5,028 bases of DNA from positions 1-5,028 of the forward strand of contig URVX01000097.1 of assembly GCA_900551395.1 (NCBI GenBank). Reading direction: 5' to 3'. The notes below the pieces were generated by a model. That model was given only the letters and a program-made list of their open reading frames with translations. It was not told where the DNA came from and ran no database searches. Source of the stretch: an uncultured Subdoligranulum sp. (GTDB taxonomy: Bacteria > Bacillota > Clostridia > Christensenellales > CAG-314). Below, piece after piece: positions 1 through 5,028 of this stretch. The position numbers and the translations under genes were made by a program. Position 1 is the first letter of the stretch. The number at the start of each line of letters is the position of its first letter.

Positions 1-493
1 ACAAACGAATTACGTCACGAAGAAACGTCGTTTTTCCGGCGCCGGGCGGAGCAATTACCAAAAGATTTTTAAGGACAGGATACAAATCGCCGAAAACCCT
101 GCCCGCGCAGCCATTTGCGGCGTGAGGGACTCTTATGTTTAAGGAGGATACGTCGCGTAGAGCGATTATTTTGCCGTTTTCCTTTACTACCCTGCCGCAA
201 ACGCCTATTCTGCAGCCGTCCGACAGCGTAAGAAAGCCGTTTATTATATTGTCGTTGTAAGCGTAAACAGATTTGTCGCACGCCAAAAACAGCGCGTCGT
301 TTATATCCTTGACTTGCGCAAAATATGCGTTTTGCGGCGAAACGGAAAAACCCGATTCCGTCAGATATCCTCGCTTCCCGAAATAAACGGCTCCGACCGC
401 CGCTCCCGCGCGAAGTCTGAGCTCATTAAGTCCGTCGGAAAGCTTGACCAACCCGCTGCGCCATTTTTCGGGGATAATATCTTTCAAAATCAT
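1..493 (-). CDS. spoIIIAA: Stage III sporulation protein AA, N-terminal part (cut by window edge)
   Basis: SpoIIIAA is the cytoplasmic ATPase of the SpoIIIA-SpoIIQ channel that joins mother cell and forespore after engulfment. It resembles type II/IV secretion ATPases. I translated 164 codons by hand from the minus strand. Visible family features are the N-terminal NELRLRAG segment (about residues 24-31), KSVYAYNDNIINGFLTLSDG (about 74-93), GCRIGVCG (about 93-100), SLNIRVPH (about 115-122), and a Walker A loop APPGAGKT (148-155) followed by FLRDVIR. Family members are about 300 residues, so the Walker B half lies beyond position 1. The ATG at 491-493 is preceded in frame by a TAA six codons upstream, and the N-terminus has the family length. 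No Shine-Dalgarno sequence precedes it. It lies downstream of efp, as in Bacillus, but without a yqhV-like gene between. The next genes outside the window are expected to be spoIIIAB to spoIIIAH. Confidence 0.93.
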   Translation of the reverse strand, partial: MILKDIIPEKWRSGLVKLSDGLNELRLRAGAAVGAVYFGKRGYLTESGFSVSPQNAYFAQVKDINDALFLACDKSVYAYNDNIINGFLTLSDGCRIGVCGRVVKENGKIIALRDVSSLNIRVPHAANGCAGRVFGDLYPVLKNLLVIAPPGAGKTTFLRDVIRL

Positions 494-527
494 ATAAATA
501 CATTATGCCGCAAAGCCCGCGTTATGA
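493..527 (-). promoter_or_regulatory. Putative sigma-E-type promoter for spoIIIAA
   Basis: On the minus strand TCATAAC (521-527) and CATAATGT (500-507) are separated by 13 nt. This resembles the mother-cell sigma-E pattern known from Bacillus (a -35 near KMATATT and a -10 near CATACAAT, 13-14 nt apart), with about 5 of 7 and 5 of 8 positions agreeing. Only 6 nt separate the -10 element from the ATG, so initiation would fall at or just before the start codon. A weaker sigma-A reading in the same gap is TTGCGA, 17 nt, CATAAC. The assignment rests on pattern match and on spoIIIA being a known sigma-E operon. Confidence 0.4.
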
Positions 528-575
528 GGACAAGTACAGCAAGTCGCAAATTTAGACAAAAAATTCATTTGACAC

Positions 576-602
576 AAAAAAAGGAACGCCCTGGAGCGTT
601 CC
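576..602 (-). terminator. Rho-independent terminator after efp
   Basis: Read on the minus strand, a perfect 7-bp stem GGAACGC/GCGTTCC (596-602 with 583-589) encloses a 6-nt loop and is followed at once by seven T residues (582 down to 576). The hairpin starts about 24 nt after the efp stop codon. On the plus strand the hairpin is not followed by a T run, so it works in one direction only. It ends the efp transcript and separates it from spoIIIAA. Confidence 0.92.
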
Positions 603-626
603 CTTAAAAAACAATTCGATTTTCAA

Positions 627-1187
627 TTATTTGGCTCTTTCCATGTATTCGCCCGTTCTGGTGTCGACTCTTATCACATCGCCCTCGTTGATGAACATAG
701 GCACCTGCAATTCATAACCGGTTTCCAATGTAGCGGGCTTGCTTGCGTTTGTGGCAGTGTTTCCCGCAACTCCCGGCTCGCAATGCGTGATGAGCAGCTC
801 CACGAAGTTGGGAGGCTCGACGGAAAAGGCTTCGCCCTTATAAAACTTTATCGTAGCCTGCATGTTCTCCTTCATGAACATGAGAGCGTCCTCCACCTGA
901 GATTTGTTCAGCGGCACCTGCTCGTAGCTCTCGGGGTCCATAAAGTAATACAATTCGCCGTCGCTGTAAAGGTATTCCATCTGCTTGCTTTCAATCATGG
1001 CCTTTTCAAACTTTTCCGTCGGATTGAAGGTCTTTTCCAGCACCGCGCCGGTAACCACGTTTTTAAGCTTGGTACGCACAAAAGCGGCGCCCTTGCCCGG
1101 TTTTACGTGCAAAAAGTCAACTACGACGTAAATATTTCCGTCGTAAACAAACGTAACGCCCTTTCTCAAATCTCCTGCTAAAATCAT
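627..1187 (-). CDS. efp: Translation elongation factor P
   Basis: EF-P binds between the ribosomal P and E sites and speeds peptide-bond formation at consecutive prolines. The 186-residue length is standard for the family. The N-terminal KOW-like domain (about 1-62) carries the tip loop KPGKGAAF with Lys32, the residue modified in Bacillus EF-P. Two OB domains follow (about 66-127 and 130-185). The C-terminal signature from K150 to G169 (KPATLETG, then LQVP, then INEG) matches the family pattern fully. Residue 34 is Ala, so this is neither the arginine type (Arg32) nor the PGKGP type. No modifying enzyme lies in the window. The start is fixed by a strong GGAGG 5 nt upstream. It sits 22 nt after the peptidase gene, has its own sigma-A-like promoter, and is followed by a terminator. 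Confidence 0.99.
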   Translation of the reverse strand: MILAGDLRKGVTFVYDGNIYVVVDFLHVKPGKGAAFVRTKLKNVVTGAVLEKTFNPTEKFEKAMIESKQMEYLYSDGELYYFMDPESYEQVPLNKSQVEDALMFMKENMQATIKFYKGEAFSVEPPNFVELLITHCEPGVAGNTATNASKPATLETGYELQVPMFINEGDVIRVDTRTGEYMERAK

Positions 1188-1191
1188 ATAT

Positions 1192-1197
1192 TCCTCC
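1192..1197 (-). promoter_or_regulatory. Strong ribosome binding site of efp
   Basis: On the minus strand GGAGGA lies just upstream of the efp ATG (1185-1187), with 5 nt between the GGAGG core and the start codon. It lies in the 22-nt gap after the peptidase stop codon, so efp has an efficient initiation site of its own and does not depend on overlap coupling as the upstream genes do. Confidence 0.9.
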
Positions 1198-1209
1198 GCA
1201 ATTGTTATT

Positions 1210-2271
1210 CTACAATATAATAATATTTTTTTCGGACATTGTCAAATCAATTATTTTATCTTGTTTGACAACAACCATATCTTCTATACGCACTCCGCCC
1301 AAAAAAGGTATGTAAATACCCGGTTCGACAGTCATCATTATGTTTTCCTGCAAATAATCCTGACTTGACGGGCTCATCGAAGGCGCCTCATGGACGTCGA
1401 TTCCCAGACTGTGACCAAGACTGTGCTTGAAATACGCGCCGTAACCGTTTGCCTCTATCACCTCTCGGGCAAGCATATCGCCGTCACGACAAAGCATGCC
1501 GCATTTTATGTTTTTAAGCGCGTTTGTCTGTGCACGCAGCACTACCTCGTAAATTTTGCGCATTTCCTCGTTGGGCTTGCCGCAAAACACGGTTCTTGTC
1601 ATATCGGAGCAATACCCGTTGAATCTCGCGCCGAAATCCATCGTTATGGCGTCGCCCTGTCTGATTTTTTTGTCCGTCGGGTGAGCGTGGGGCTTGCTGC
1701 CGTTCTGTCCCGACGCCACTATCGTGTCGAAAGCAAGACCGCTCGCGCCGTTTTTGCGCATCTGATACTCCAGCTCGACCGCGATGTCAAGCTCCGTGAC
1801 GTCGGGCTTGATAAAGCCGAGAATATTTTTGAATGCCTTGTCCGTGATTTTCTGCGCTTTGGTTATGTATTCGATTTCGTCGTCGCTCTTGAAACGTCTT
1901 TGAACAAGAATTGCATCGCCGACGGGCACAAGCGCGAAGCCTGCAAGCTTTTCGCAAAACGCCACATATTCGGAATATGTGATTTCCGTATCCTCGAAGC
2001 CGACGGTTTTTATATTATTCTGCCTGAATACGTCGGCAACAAGTTCGAAAGCATTTCCTCCCGTCGTTTCGATAAGCACGGCGTCCTTTTCCAGAACCTT
2101 AGCCATCTCTATATAACGGCTGTCCGTGATAAAAAAGCTCTTGTCTTTCAAAACAATCAGATAACCGAGCGTGCTCGCAAATCCCGTGTAATAAAATCTG
2201 TTTTTCTCGCTTGTAATCAAAAGCGCGTCAACGCTCGGTTTGAGTTCGAAAACCTTGTCAGCTCTTCTCAT
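1210..2271 (-). CDS. pepP: Xaa-Pro aminopeptidase/dipeptidase, M24 family
   Basis: A cytoplasmic metallopeptidase predicted to cleave the bond before a proline at position 2 of peptides. The 353-residue protein has a creatinase-type N-terminal domain (about 1-125) and a pita-bread catalytic domain (about 130-350). All five dinuclear metal ligands are visible: Asp212 (TMDFG), Asp223 (CSDMTR), His287 (LGHSLG), Glu316 (VEPGIY) and Glu330 (RIEDM). The accessory histidines His195 (KPHAHP) and His294 (DVHEAP) are also present. The length matches the short Firmicutes YqhT/PapA-like enzymes rather than the longer E. coli PepP. The symbol is therefore approximate, and a dipeptidase (PepQ-like) activity cannot be excluded. 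The start ATG overlaps the stop of the upstream gene as ATGA and has AAGGAG 5 nt upstream. Adjacency to efp is the conserved Firmicutes arrangement. Confidence 0.95.
   Translation of the reverse strand: MRRADKVFELKPSVDALLITSEKNRFYYTGFASTLGYLIVLKDKSFFITDSRYIEMAKVLEKDAVLIETTGGNAFELVADVFRQNNIKTVGFEDTEITYSEYVAFCEKLAGFALVPVGDAILVQRRFKSDDEIEYITKAQKITDKAFKNILGFIKPDVTELDIAVELEYQMRKNGASGLAFDTIVASGQNGSKPHAHPTDKKIRQGDAITMDFGARFNGYCSDMTRTVFCGKPNEEMRKIYEVVLRAQTNALKNIKCGMLCRDGDMLAREVIEANGYGAYFKHSLGHSLGIDVHEAPSMSPSSQDYLQENIMMTVEPGIYIPFLGGVRIEDMVVVKQDKIIDLTMSEKNIIIL
1217..1245 (-). promoter_or_regulatory. Near-consensus sigma-A promoter for efp
   Basis: On the minus strand a perfect -35 hexamer TTGACA (1240-1245) is followed after exactly 17 nt by TATTAT (1217-1222), five of six matches to the -10 consensus. 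The spacer is A-rich. The elements lie in the last codons of the peptidase gene (Asp-Leu-Thr onward). Transcription would begin near 1210, giving a leader of roughly 22 nt that contains the efp ribosome binding site. Geometry and match make this the best promoter in the window; use in vivo is inferred. Confidence 0.75.
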
Positions 2272-3128
2272 ATTGTCTCCTTTTTTATTCTTTCGAAAAT
2301 ATTTTTCATCTCAACCGCATCCGCCGCCTGCGTATCGTCAGACTCGCAGATAAAAACGGGATGCAGACCGAATTCGCAGACGGCAACCGCAAGAGGCTCG
2401 AATTCCGGTCCGTAAATTCGGTCTTCAAAAGTCAGATGCTTTACTTCTCCGCCTTTGGAATATTCTATTTTGCTGAAATGCACGTGCATATTGTCGGCTT
2501 TTTCAAATCCCGCGCCGTTTATAATCGTTTCCAGAATTCTTCTGTAATCGTCAACGGATTTTATGCTTCCCATAGTCCGCGCATTGAGATGTCCGAAATC
2601 TATTGCAGGCAGAAAAATATCGTCTATAGAGCAAAGCTCCACGATTTCCTCGAGACTGCCTATCTGGTTTATCTTTCCCATAGTTTCAGGACAAAATCTG
2701 AATTTTTGCATTCCTGCGGCATAAATTCTGTCGCGCAAAATTTTCATTCTGTCCCTGCACAATGCAAACGCGTCCTTTCTTTCCGCATTTCCGACGGCAG
2801 CGGGGTGAAAGACCACTCTTTCTCCTCCCATTTCGGACAACTTTGCACATGAGCGCAAGACATAATCGTAGGATTTTTCCGCCATAGCGTCGTCGGGATT
2901 GGCAAAATTTATGTAATAAGGCGCGTGCGCCGAAACCGCCACATCGTATTTTTCGGCGGCGTCGCGAATCGCGTTTGCTTTTTTGTCGCTTATATTTATT
3001 CCCCTGCCGAAAGAATATTCGTAGGCGTTAAGCCCTCTTTGCGCCAGCCACTCGGGCGCCTCCTCGCTGTTTTTTTTGCCCTGCTCGTAAAACTCTCGCG
3101 CGTTGCCGCTCGGTCCGAATCTAATCAT
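2268..3128 (-). CDS. Endonuclease IV-like TIM-barrel protein, function unproven
   Basis: A 286-residue protein of the xylose isomerase-like/AP endonuclease 2 TIM-barrel superfamily. Candidate metal ligands fall in the same order and nearly the same numbering as E. coli Nfo: His68 (SAHAPYYI), His108 (VFHPAA), Glu148 (CPETMG), Asp177 and His180 (IDFGHLN), His215 or His217 (MHVHFS), His231 (VKHL) and Glu262 (ICES). The Nfo Asp-Arg-His triad appears as Val-Lys-His, so the usual Asp ligand seems absent, and the NDSK segment is replaced by HFSKIE. It may be an AP endonuclease with an altered third metal site or a relative acting on another substrate. The ATG at 3126-3128 is chosen because GGAG lies 5 nt upstream. 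A longer reading from TTG at 3164 adds 12 unlikely residues. It overlaps ribF by 8 nt and the peptidase gene by 4 nt, so it is translated as part of the operon. Confidence 0.85.
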   Translation of the reverse strand: MIRFGPSGNAREFYEQGKKNSEEAPEWLAQRGLNAYEYSFGRGINISDKKANAIRDAAEKYDVAVSAHAPYYINFANPDDAMAEKSYDYVLRSCAKLSEMGGERVVFHPAAVGNAERKDAFALCRDRMKILRDRIYAAGMQKFRFCPETMGKINQIGSLEEIVELCSIDDIFLPAIDFGHLNARTMGSIKSVDDYRRILETIINGAGFEKADNMHVHFSKIEYSKGGEVKHLTFEDRIYGPEFEPLAVAVCEFGLHPVFICESDDTQAADAVEMKNIFERIKKETI

Positions 3129-4029
3129 TTTTTCTCCGTAATGCTTCCCGCATGTCCAACGCAATCTGTGCTTTCAGTTGTTCCGCCGTGTCAAACCTTT
3201 TCGTCTCCCTCAGATATGCGTCAAAAAACAAAATAATCTTCCTTTCGTAAAGATTGCCGTCGAAATCCAAAAGAAATGCCTCTGCCTTGACCTCGTCGTC
3301 GCCAAAGGTCGGACGCCCTCCGAAATTGATAATTGCGGCGTAATCGCTGCCGTCAACGCGCGCCCGCCCCGAATAAACTCCGCTTTTCAACAAAAGCTTT
3401 TCCTTTGGCACAGCCAAATTCGCGGTCGGAAATCCGAGACGGCTTCCGCCCACTCCGTAGCCGTGCCTCACGATTCCTTCGATTCTGTACGCTTCGCCCA
3501 GCAAAACCGCTGCCTGCTCTGTTTTGCCTTCGGAAAGCAAGCTCTTTATTCTGGTTGTTCCGATTTTTCCGTATCGATCCTTTATCTCGCCTACAATCTC
3601 GACGTCGGCGCGACGTGACGAGAAGAAGGCTTTAAGCATCTCCGGCGTCCCTTCGGCGTCCTTTCCGAAGCTGTAATCGAAGCCGCACACAAAAGAAACG
3701 GGATTTAACGAGCAAAGACTTTGCATAAAGCTCAGCGGTGAGTTATCCCTGAAACCTTCGTCAAAGCGCGCGAACACAACCGCGTCTATTCCCAACTCGT
3801 TTATTATATCGCATCTTTCTTCAAAAGTGTAAATCAATTTTCCAGACGAGCCGAAAAATTCGGCGGGATTGTTGGAAAAAGTAAAAATAACGGACAGAAC
3901 GCCGGCGCTTTTGGCTTTGCGTACGGTTCTTTCGATTATGTCGCGGTGTCCTAAATGTATGGAATCGAAAAATCCCAGAGCGACGACCGTTTTTTCCGCA
4001 AAGGGAGTTCCCAATTCAGCTATCCTCAT
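3121..4029 (-). CDS. ribF: Bifunctional riboflavin kinase / FAD synthetase
   Basis: Converts riboflavin to FMN and then FMN to FAD in the cytoplasm. The 302 residues are typical for the prokaryotic bifunctional enzyme. The N-terminal adenylyltransferase domain (about 1-165) has the nucleotidyltransferase motif GFFDSIHLGH (19-28), the TFSNNP segment (50-55), CGFDYSFGKDAEG (115-127) and IGTTRIK (156-162). The last corresponds to the usual SSTxIR motif, with Gly replacing the first Ser and Thr the second. The C-terminal kinase domain (about 180-300) has GFPTANL (199-205) with the metal/ATP-binding PTAN, GVYSGRA (217-223), NFGGRPTFG (235-243) and the expected catalytic base Glu250 (AEAFLLDF). The start ATG lies 6 nt after the truB stop, and its GAGG site is within the last truB codons. 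In many Firmicutes ribF is followed by rpsO; here a TIM-barrel gene follows. Confidence 0.98.
   Translation of the reverse strand: MRIAELGTPFAEKTVVALGFFDSIHLGHRDIIERTVRKAKSAGVLSVIFTFSNNPAEFFGSSGKLIYTFEERCDIINELGIDAVVFARFDEGFRDNSPLSFMQSLCSLNPVSFVCGFDYSFGKDAEGTPEMLKAFFSSRRADVEIVGEIKDRYGKIGTTRIKSLLSEGKTEQAAVLLGEAYRIEGIVRHGYGVGGSRLGFPTANLAVPKEKLLLKSGVYSGRARVDGSDYAAIINFGGRPTFGDDEVKAEAFLLDFDGNLYERKIILFFDAYLRETKRFDTAEQLKAQIALDMREALRRKND
3133..3137 (-). promoter_or_regulatory. Ribosome binding site deciding the start of the TIM-barrel gene
   Basis: On the minus strand GGAGA inside the last codons of ribF precedes the ATG at 3126-3128. This favours Met-Ile-Arg-Phe-Gly as the N-terminus over the in-frame TTG at 3162-3164, which has no comparable site. 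The resulting first strand leads directly into the barrel, as in relatives. Confidence 0.8.
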
Positions 4030-4035
4030 TTGCTT

Positions 4036-4887
4036 TCACCTCAAGTAATAAACAAGCTTAAGAAATCCGTTTTCGTTTCGTCCCAAGCCCCAGAATTCGC
4101 CTTTGCAATACACCTTGCATAAATCTATTTCAGACATATTAGTCGGTATTTTTACGCCATTGGACAAATCTCTGTAAAAAATATCGTCTACTTCGTAATT
4201 CTCAAGGTCGTTCAAGGGATACGTAAGCGGCAAAATACATTTTTCCGGATTTTCCTCCACCTCTTTCAACGTACAGGAGTTCTCGATACAGAATTTTCCC
4301 GACGCCAAACGAATCAAGCCGCTCATATAACCGACCGTATCAAGCCTTTGAGCAAGGTCGCGACAAATACTCCTCACATAAGTTCCGCCGCTGCATTCGA
4401 TATCAAAGCAAAAAACATTGTCTTCCACTCGTCTCACAAGCTCAACGGAATATATTTCCACTTTGCGCGCAGGCAAGTCGAGCGATATTCCTTTGCGCGC
4501 AAGAGCATACGCTCTCACGCCGTTTACCGACAAAGCGGAATACGCCGGCGGGACCTGCATCTGCCCGCCTTCCATGCTTTTCAAGGCAGACTGCATTGCC
4601 GTCCCGTCATAAACGAATTCTTTTTCAAGAACAAGACTTCCGAAAGAGTCCAACGTATCTGTGGTTTTGCCGAAAGTTAAAAAAGCGCGATATCTTTTCC
4701 GCTTAAATACCAAAAAGTCGAACAGCTTTGTGCCCTTGCCGACCGCAACGGGCAGAACTCCGCATGCTCCGGGATCAAGCGTGCCCAAGTGACCGATTTT
4801 TTTCTGTTTCAAAATACCGCGCAGACGCACAACCATGTCGCTTGCAGTAGGTCCCTGCGGCTTGAGAATATTTACAAATCCGTCCAT
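4036..4887 (-). CDS. truB: tRNA pseudouridine-55 synthase
   Basis: Isomerises uridine 55 in the T loop of tRNAs to pseudouridine. The 283-residue protein has the catalytic motif GHLGTLDPGACGVLPVAVG (32-50) with nucleophile Asp38, the conserved KRYRAFLTFG region (64-73) with Tyr66, PPAYSALSVNG (113-123), and GGTYVRSICRDLA (167-179) with the conserved Arg172. A C-terminal segment (about 225-283) resembles the TruB C-terminal domain but is too divergent to assign in detail. The start ATG lies inside the last codons of the upstream DHH gene (16-nt overlap). AGGG at 4895-4898, 7 nt upstream, is a moderate ribosome binding site. Its place between the DHH phosphoesterase and ribF is the standard Firmicutes context, normally downstream of infB and rbfA. 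Confidence 0.98.
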   Translation of the reverse strand: MDGFVNILKPQGPTASDMVVRLRGILKQKKIGHLGTLDPGACGVLPVAVGKGTKLFDFLVFKRKRYRAFLTFGKTTDTLDSFGSLVLEKEFVYDGTAMQSALKSMEGGQMQVPPAYSALSVNGVRAYALARKGISLDLPARKVEIYSVELVRRVEDNVFCFDIECSGGTYVRSICRDLAQRLDTVGYMSGLIRLASGKFCIENSCTLKEVEENPEKCILPLTYPLNDLENYEVDDIFYRDLSNGVKIPTNMSEIDLCKVYCKGEFWGLGRNENGFLKLVYYLR

Positions 4888-5028
4888 AAGATATCCCTGA
4901 CCGCTTTAAGCACTTTGTCTACTACATCCTCGAAAAATCCCGAAATCATGCAACCGGCTGCCTTAACATGGCCTCCGCCGCCGAAATAAGCGCATACCTT
5001 AGAGACATTTTCCCCTTTGCTGCGCATG
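4872..5028 (-). CDS. nrnA: DHH/DHHA1 phosphoesterase of NrnA type, C-terminal end (cut by window edge)
   Basis: Only the last 51 codons and the stop are in the window, read in the frame beginning at 5027. The peptide MRSKGENVSKVCAYFGGGGH continues with VKAAGCMISG. It carries the RSKG segment and the GGGGHxxAAG motif of the DHHA1 substrate-binding domain, as in NrnA-type oligoribonuclease/pAp phosphatase proteins. These cytoplasmic manganese enzymes degrade nanoRNAs and dephosphorylate 3'-phosphoadenosine-5'-phosphate. The catalytic DHH half is outside the window, so activity cannot be judged. The position upstream of truB matches the rbfA-nrnA-truB-ribF order of Firmicutes, which favours NrnA over RecJ or GdpP relatives. 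The TAA stop at 4872-4874 lies inside truB. Confidence 0.9.
   Translation of the reverse strand, partial: MRSKGENVSKVCAYFGGGGHVKAAGCMISGFFEDVVDKVLKAVRDILWTDL

Noticed and set aside
69..281. A 70-codon minus-strand frame inside spoIIIAA
   Set aside because: It is in another frame of the same strand as spoIIIAA, whose own translation gives the Walker A loop and family motifs; the short peptide is arginine-rich noise.
569..574. TTGACA on the plus strand in the efp-spoIIIAA gap
   Set aside because: There is no -10 element at suitable spacing and no plus-strand gene downstream.
314..607. A 97-codon plus-strand open frame over the spoIIIAA start and the efp terminator
   Set aside because: It crosses the terminator hairpin and is opposite a clearly recognised SpoIIIAA N-terminus; its translation is basic and without motifs.
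1390..2415. A 341-codon plus-strand open frame opposite the peptidase gene
   Set aside because: It lies antisense to a gene with complete M24 motifs, runs past that gene's start into the next, shows no recognisable domain and looks like a composition shadow.
2361..2852. A 163-codon plus-strand open frame opposite the TIM-barrel gene
   Set aside because: It is antisense to a protein with a well-ordered metal-ligand pattern; its translation shows no family motif.
3129..3164. A longer N-terminus for the TIM-barrel protein from TTG at 3164
   Set aside because: It would extend the overlap with ribF, lacks a good ribosome binding site and adds 12 residues not expected before the first barrel strand; the ATG at 3128 has GGAG at proper spacing.
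3189..3194. TTGACA on the minus strand near the end of ribF, as a possible promoter for the TIM-barrel gene
   Set aside because: The sequence 16-18 nt downstream is GC-rich and has no -10-like hexamer.

Overview
The window looks like chromosomal core sequence from a spore-forming member of the Firmicutes (Bacillota), most likely an uncultured clostridial lineage. Three things point there. The left edge encodes the N-terminal half of SpoIIIAA, which is found only in endospore formers. The order Xaa-Pro peptidase - efp - spoIIIAA is the Firmicutes order (yqhT-efp-yqhV-spoIIIAA in Bacillus subtilis, here without the small yqhV). The order DHH phosphoesterase - truB - ribF is the Firmicutes infB/rbfA neighbourhood. 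Species or genus cannot be read from the sequence. I see no mobile elements, tRNAs, rRNAs, CRISPR arrays or phage genes.

Every gene is on the minus strand, so transcription runs from high to low coordinates. In that order they are: the last 51 codons of a DHH/DHHA1 phosphoesterase of NrnA type (4872-5028, cut by the window edge); truB, tRNA pseudouridine-55 synthase (4036-4887); ribF, riboflavin kinase/FAD synthetase (3121-4029); an endonuclease IV-like TIM-barrel protein of unproven function (2268-3128); an M24-family Xaa-Pro peptidase (1210-2271); efp, elongation factor P (627-1187); a rho-independent terminator (576-602); and spoIIIAA (1-493, cut by the window edge).

The first five genes overlap or nearly touch (16-nt overlap, 6-nt gap, 8-nt overlap, 4-nt overlap) and read as one translationally coupled transcript. 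efp follows after only 22 nt, but a near-consensus sigma-A promoter (TTGACA, 17-nt spacer, TATTAT) sits over the last codons of the peptidase gene. efp can therefore probably be made both as part of the operon and alone, ending at the terminator. spoIIIAA begins a new unit: just upstream is a sequence resembling a mother-cell sigma-E promoter, placed so close to the ATG that the mRNA would be nearly leaderless, and no Shine-Dalgarno sequence is visible.

The window therefore joins two gene groups that are separate in B. subtilis: a translation/RNA/flavin group (nrnA-truB-ribF) and a proline-translation/sporulation group (peptidase-efp-spoIIIAA). The endonuclease IV-like gene lies at the junction. 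No clearly new system is present. The points most worth a second look are that TIM-barrel protein, which seems to lack one metal ligand of true endonuclease IV, the two promoters, and a PPG ribosome-stalling motif in the ATP-binding loop of SpoIIIAA next to efp. Apart from the 132-nt gap between efp and spoIIIAA, which holds the terminator and the putative promoter, there is no non-coding stretch of note.
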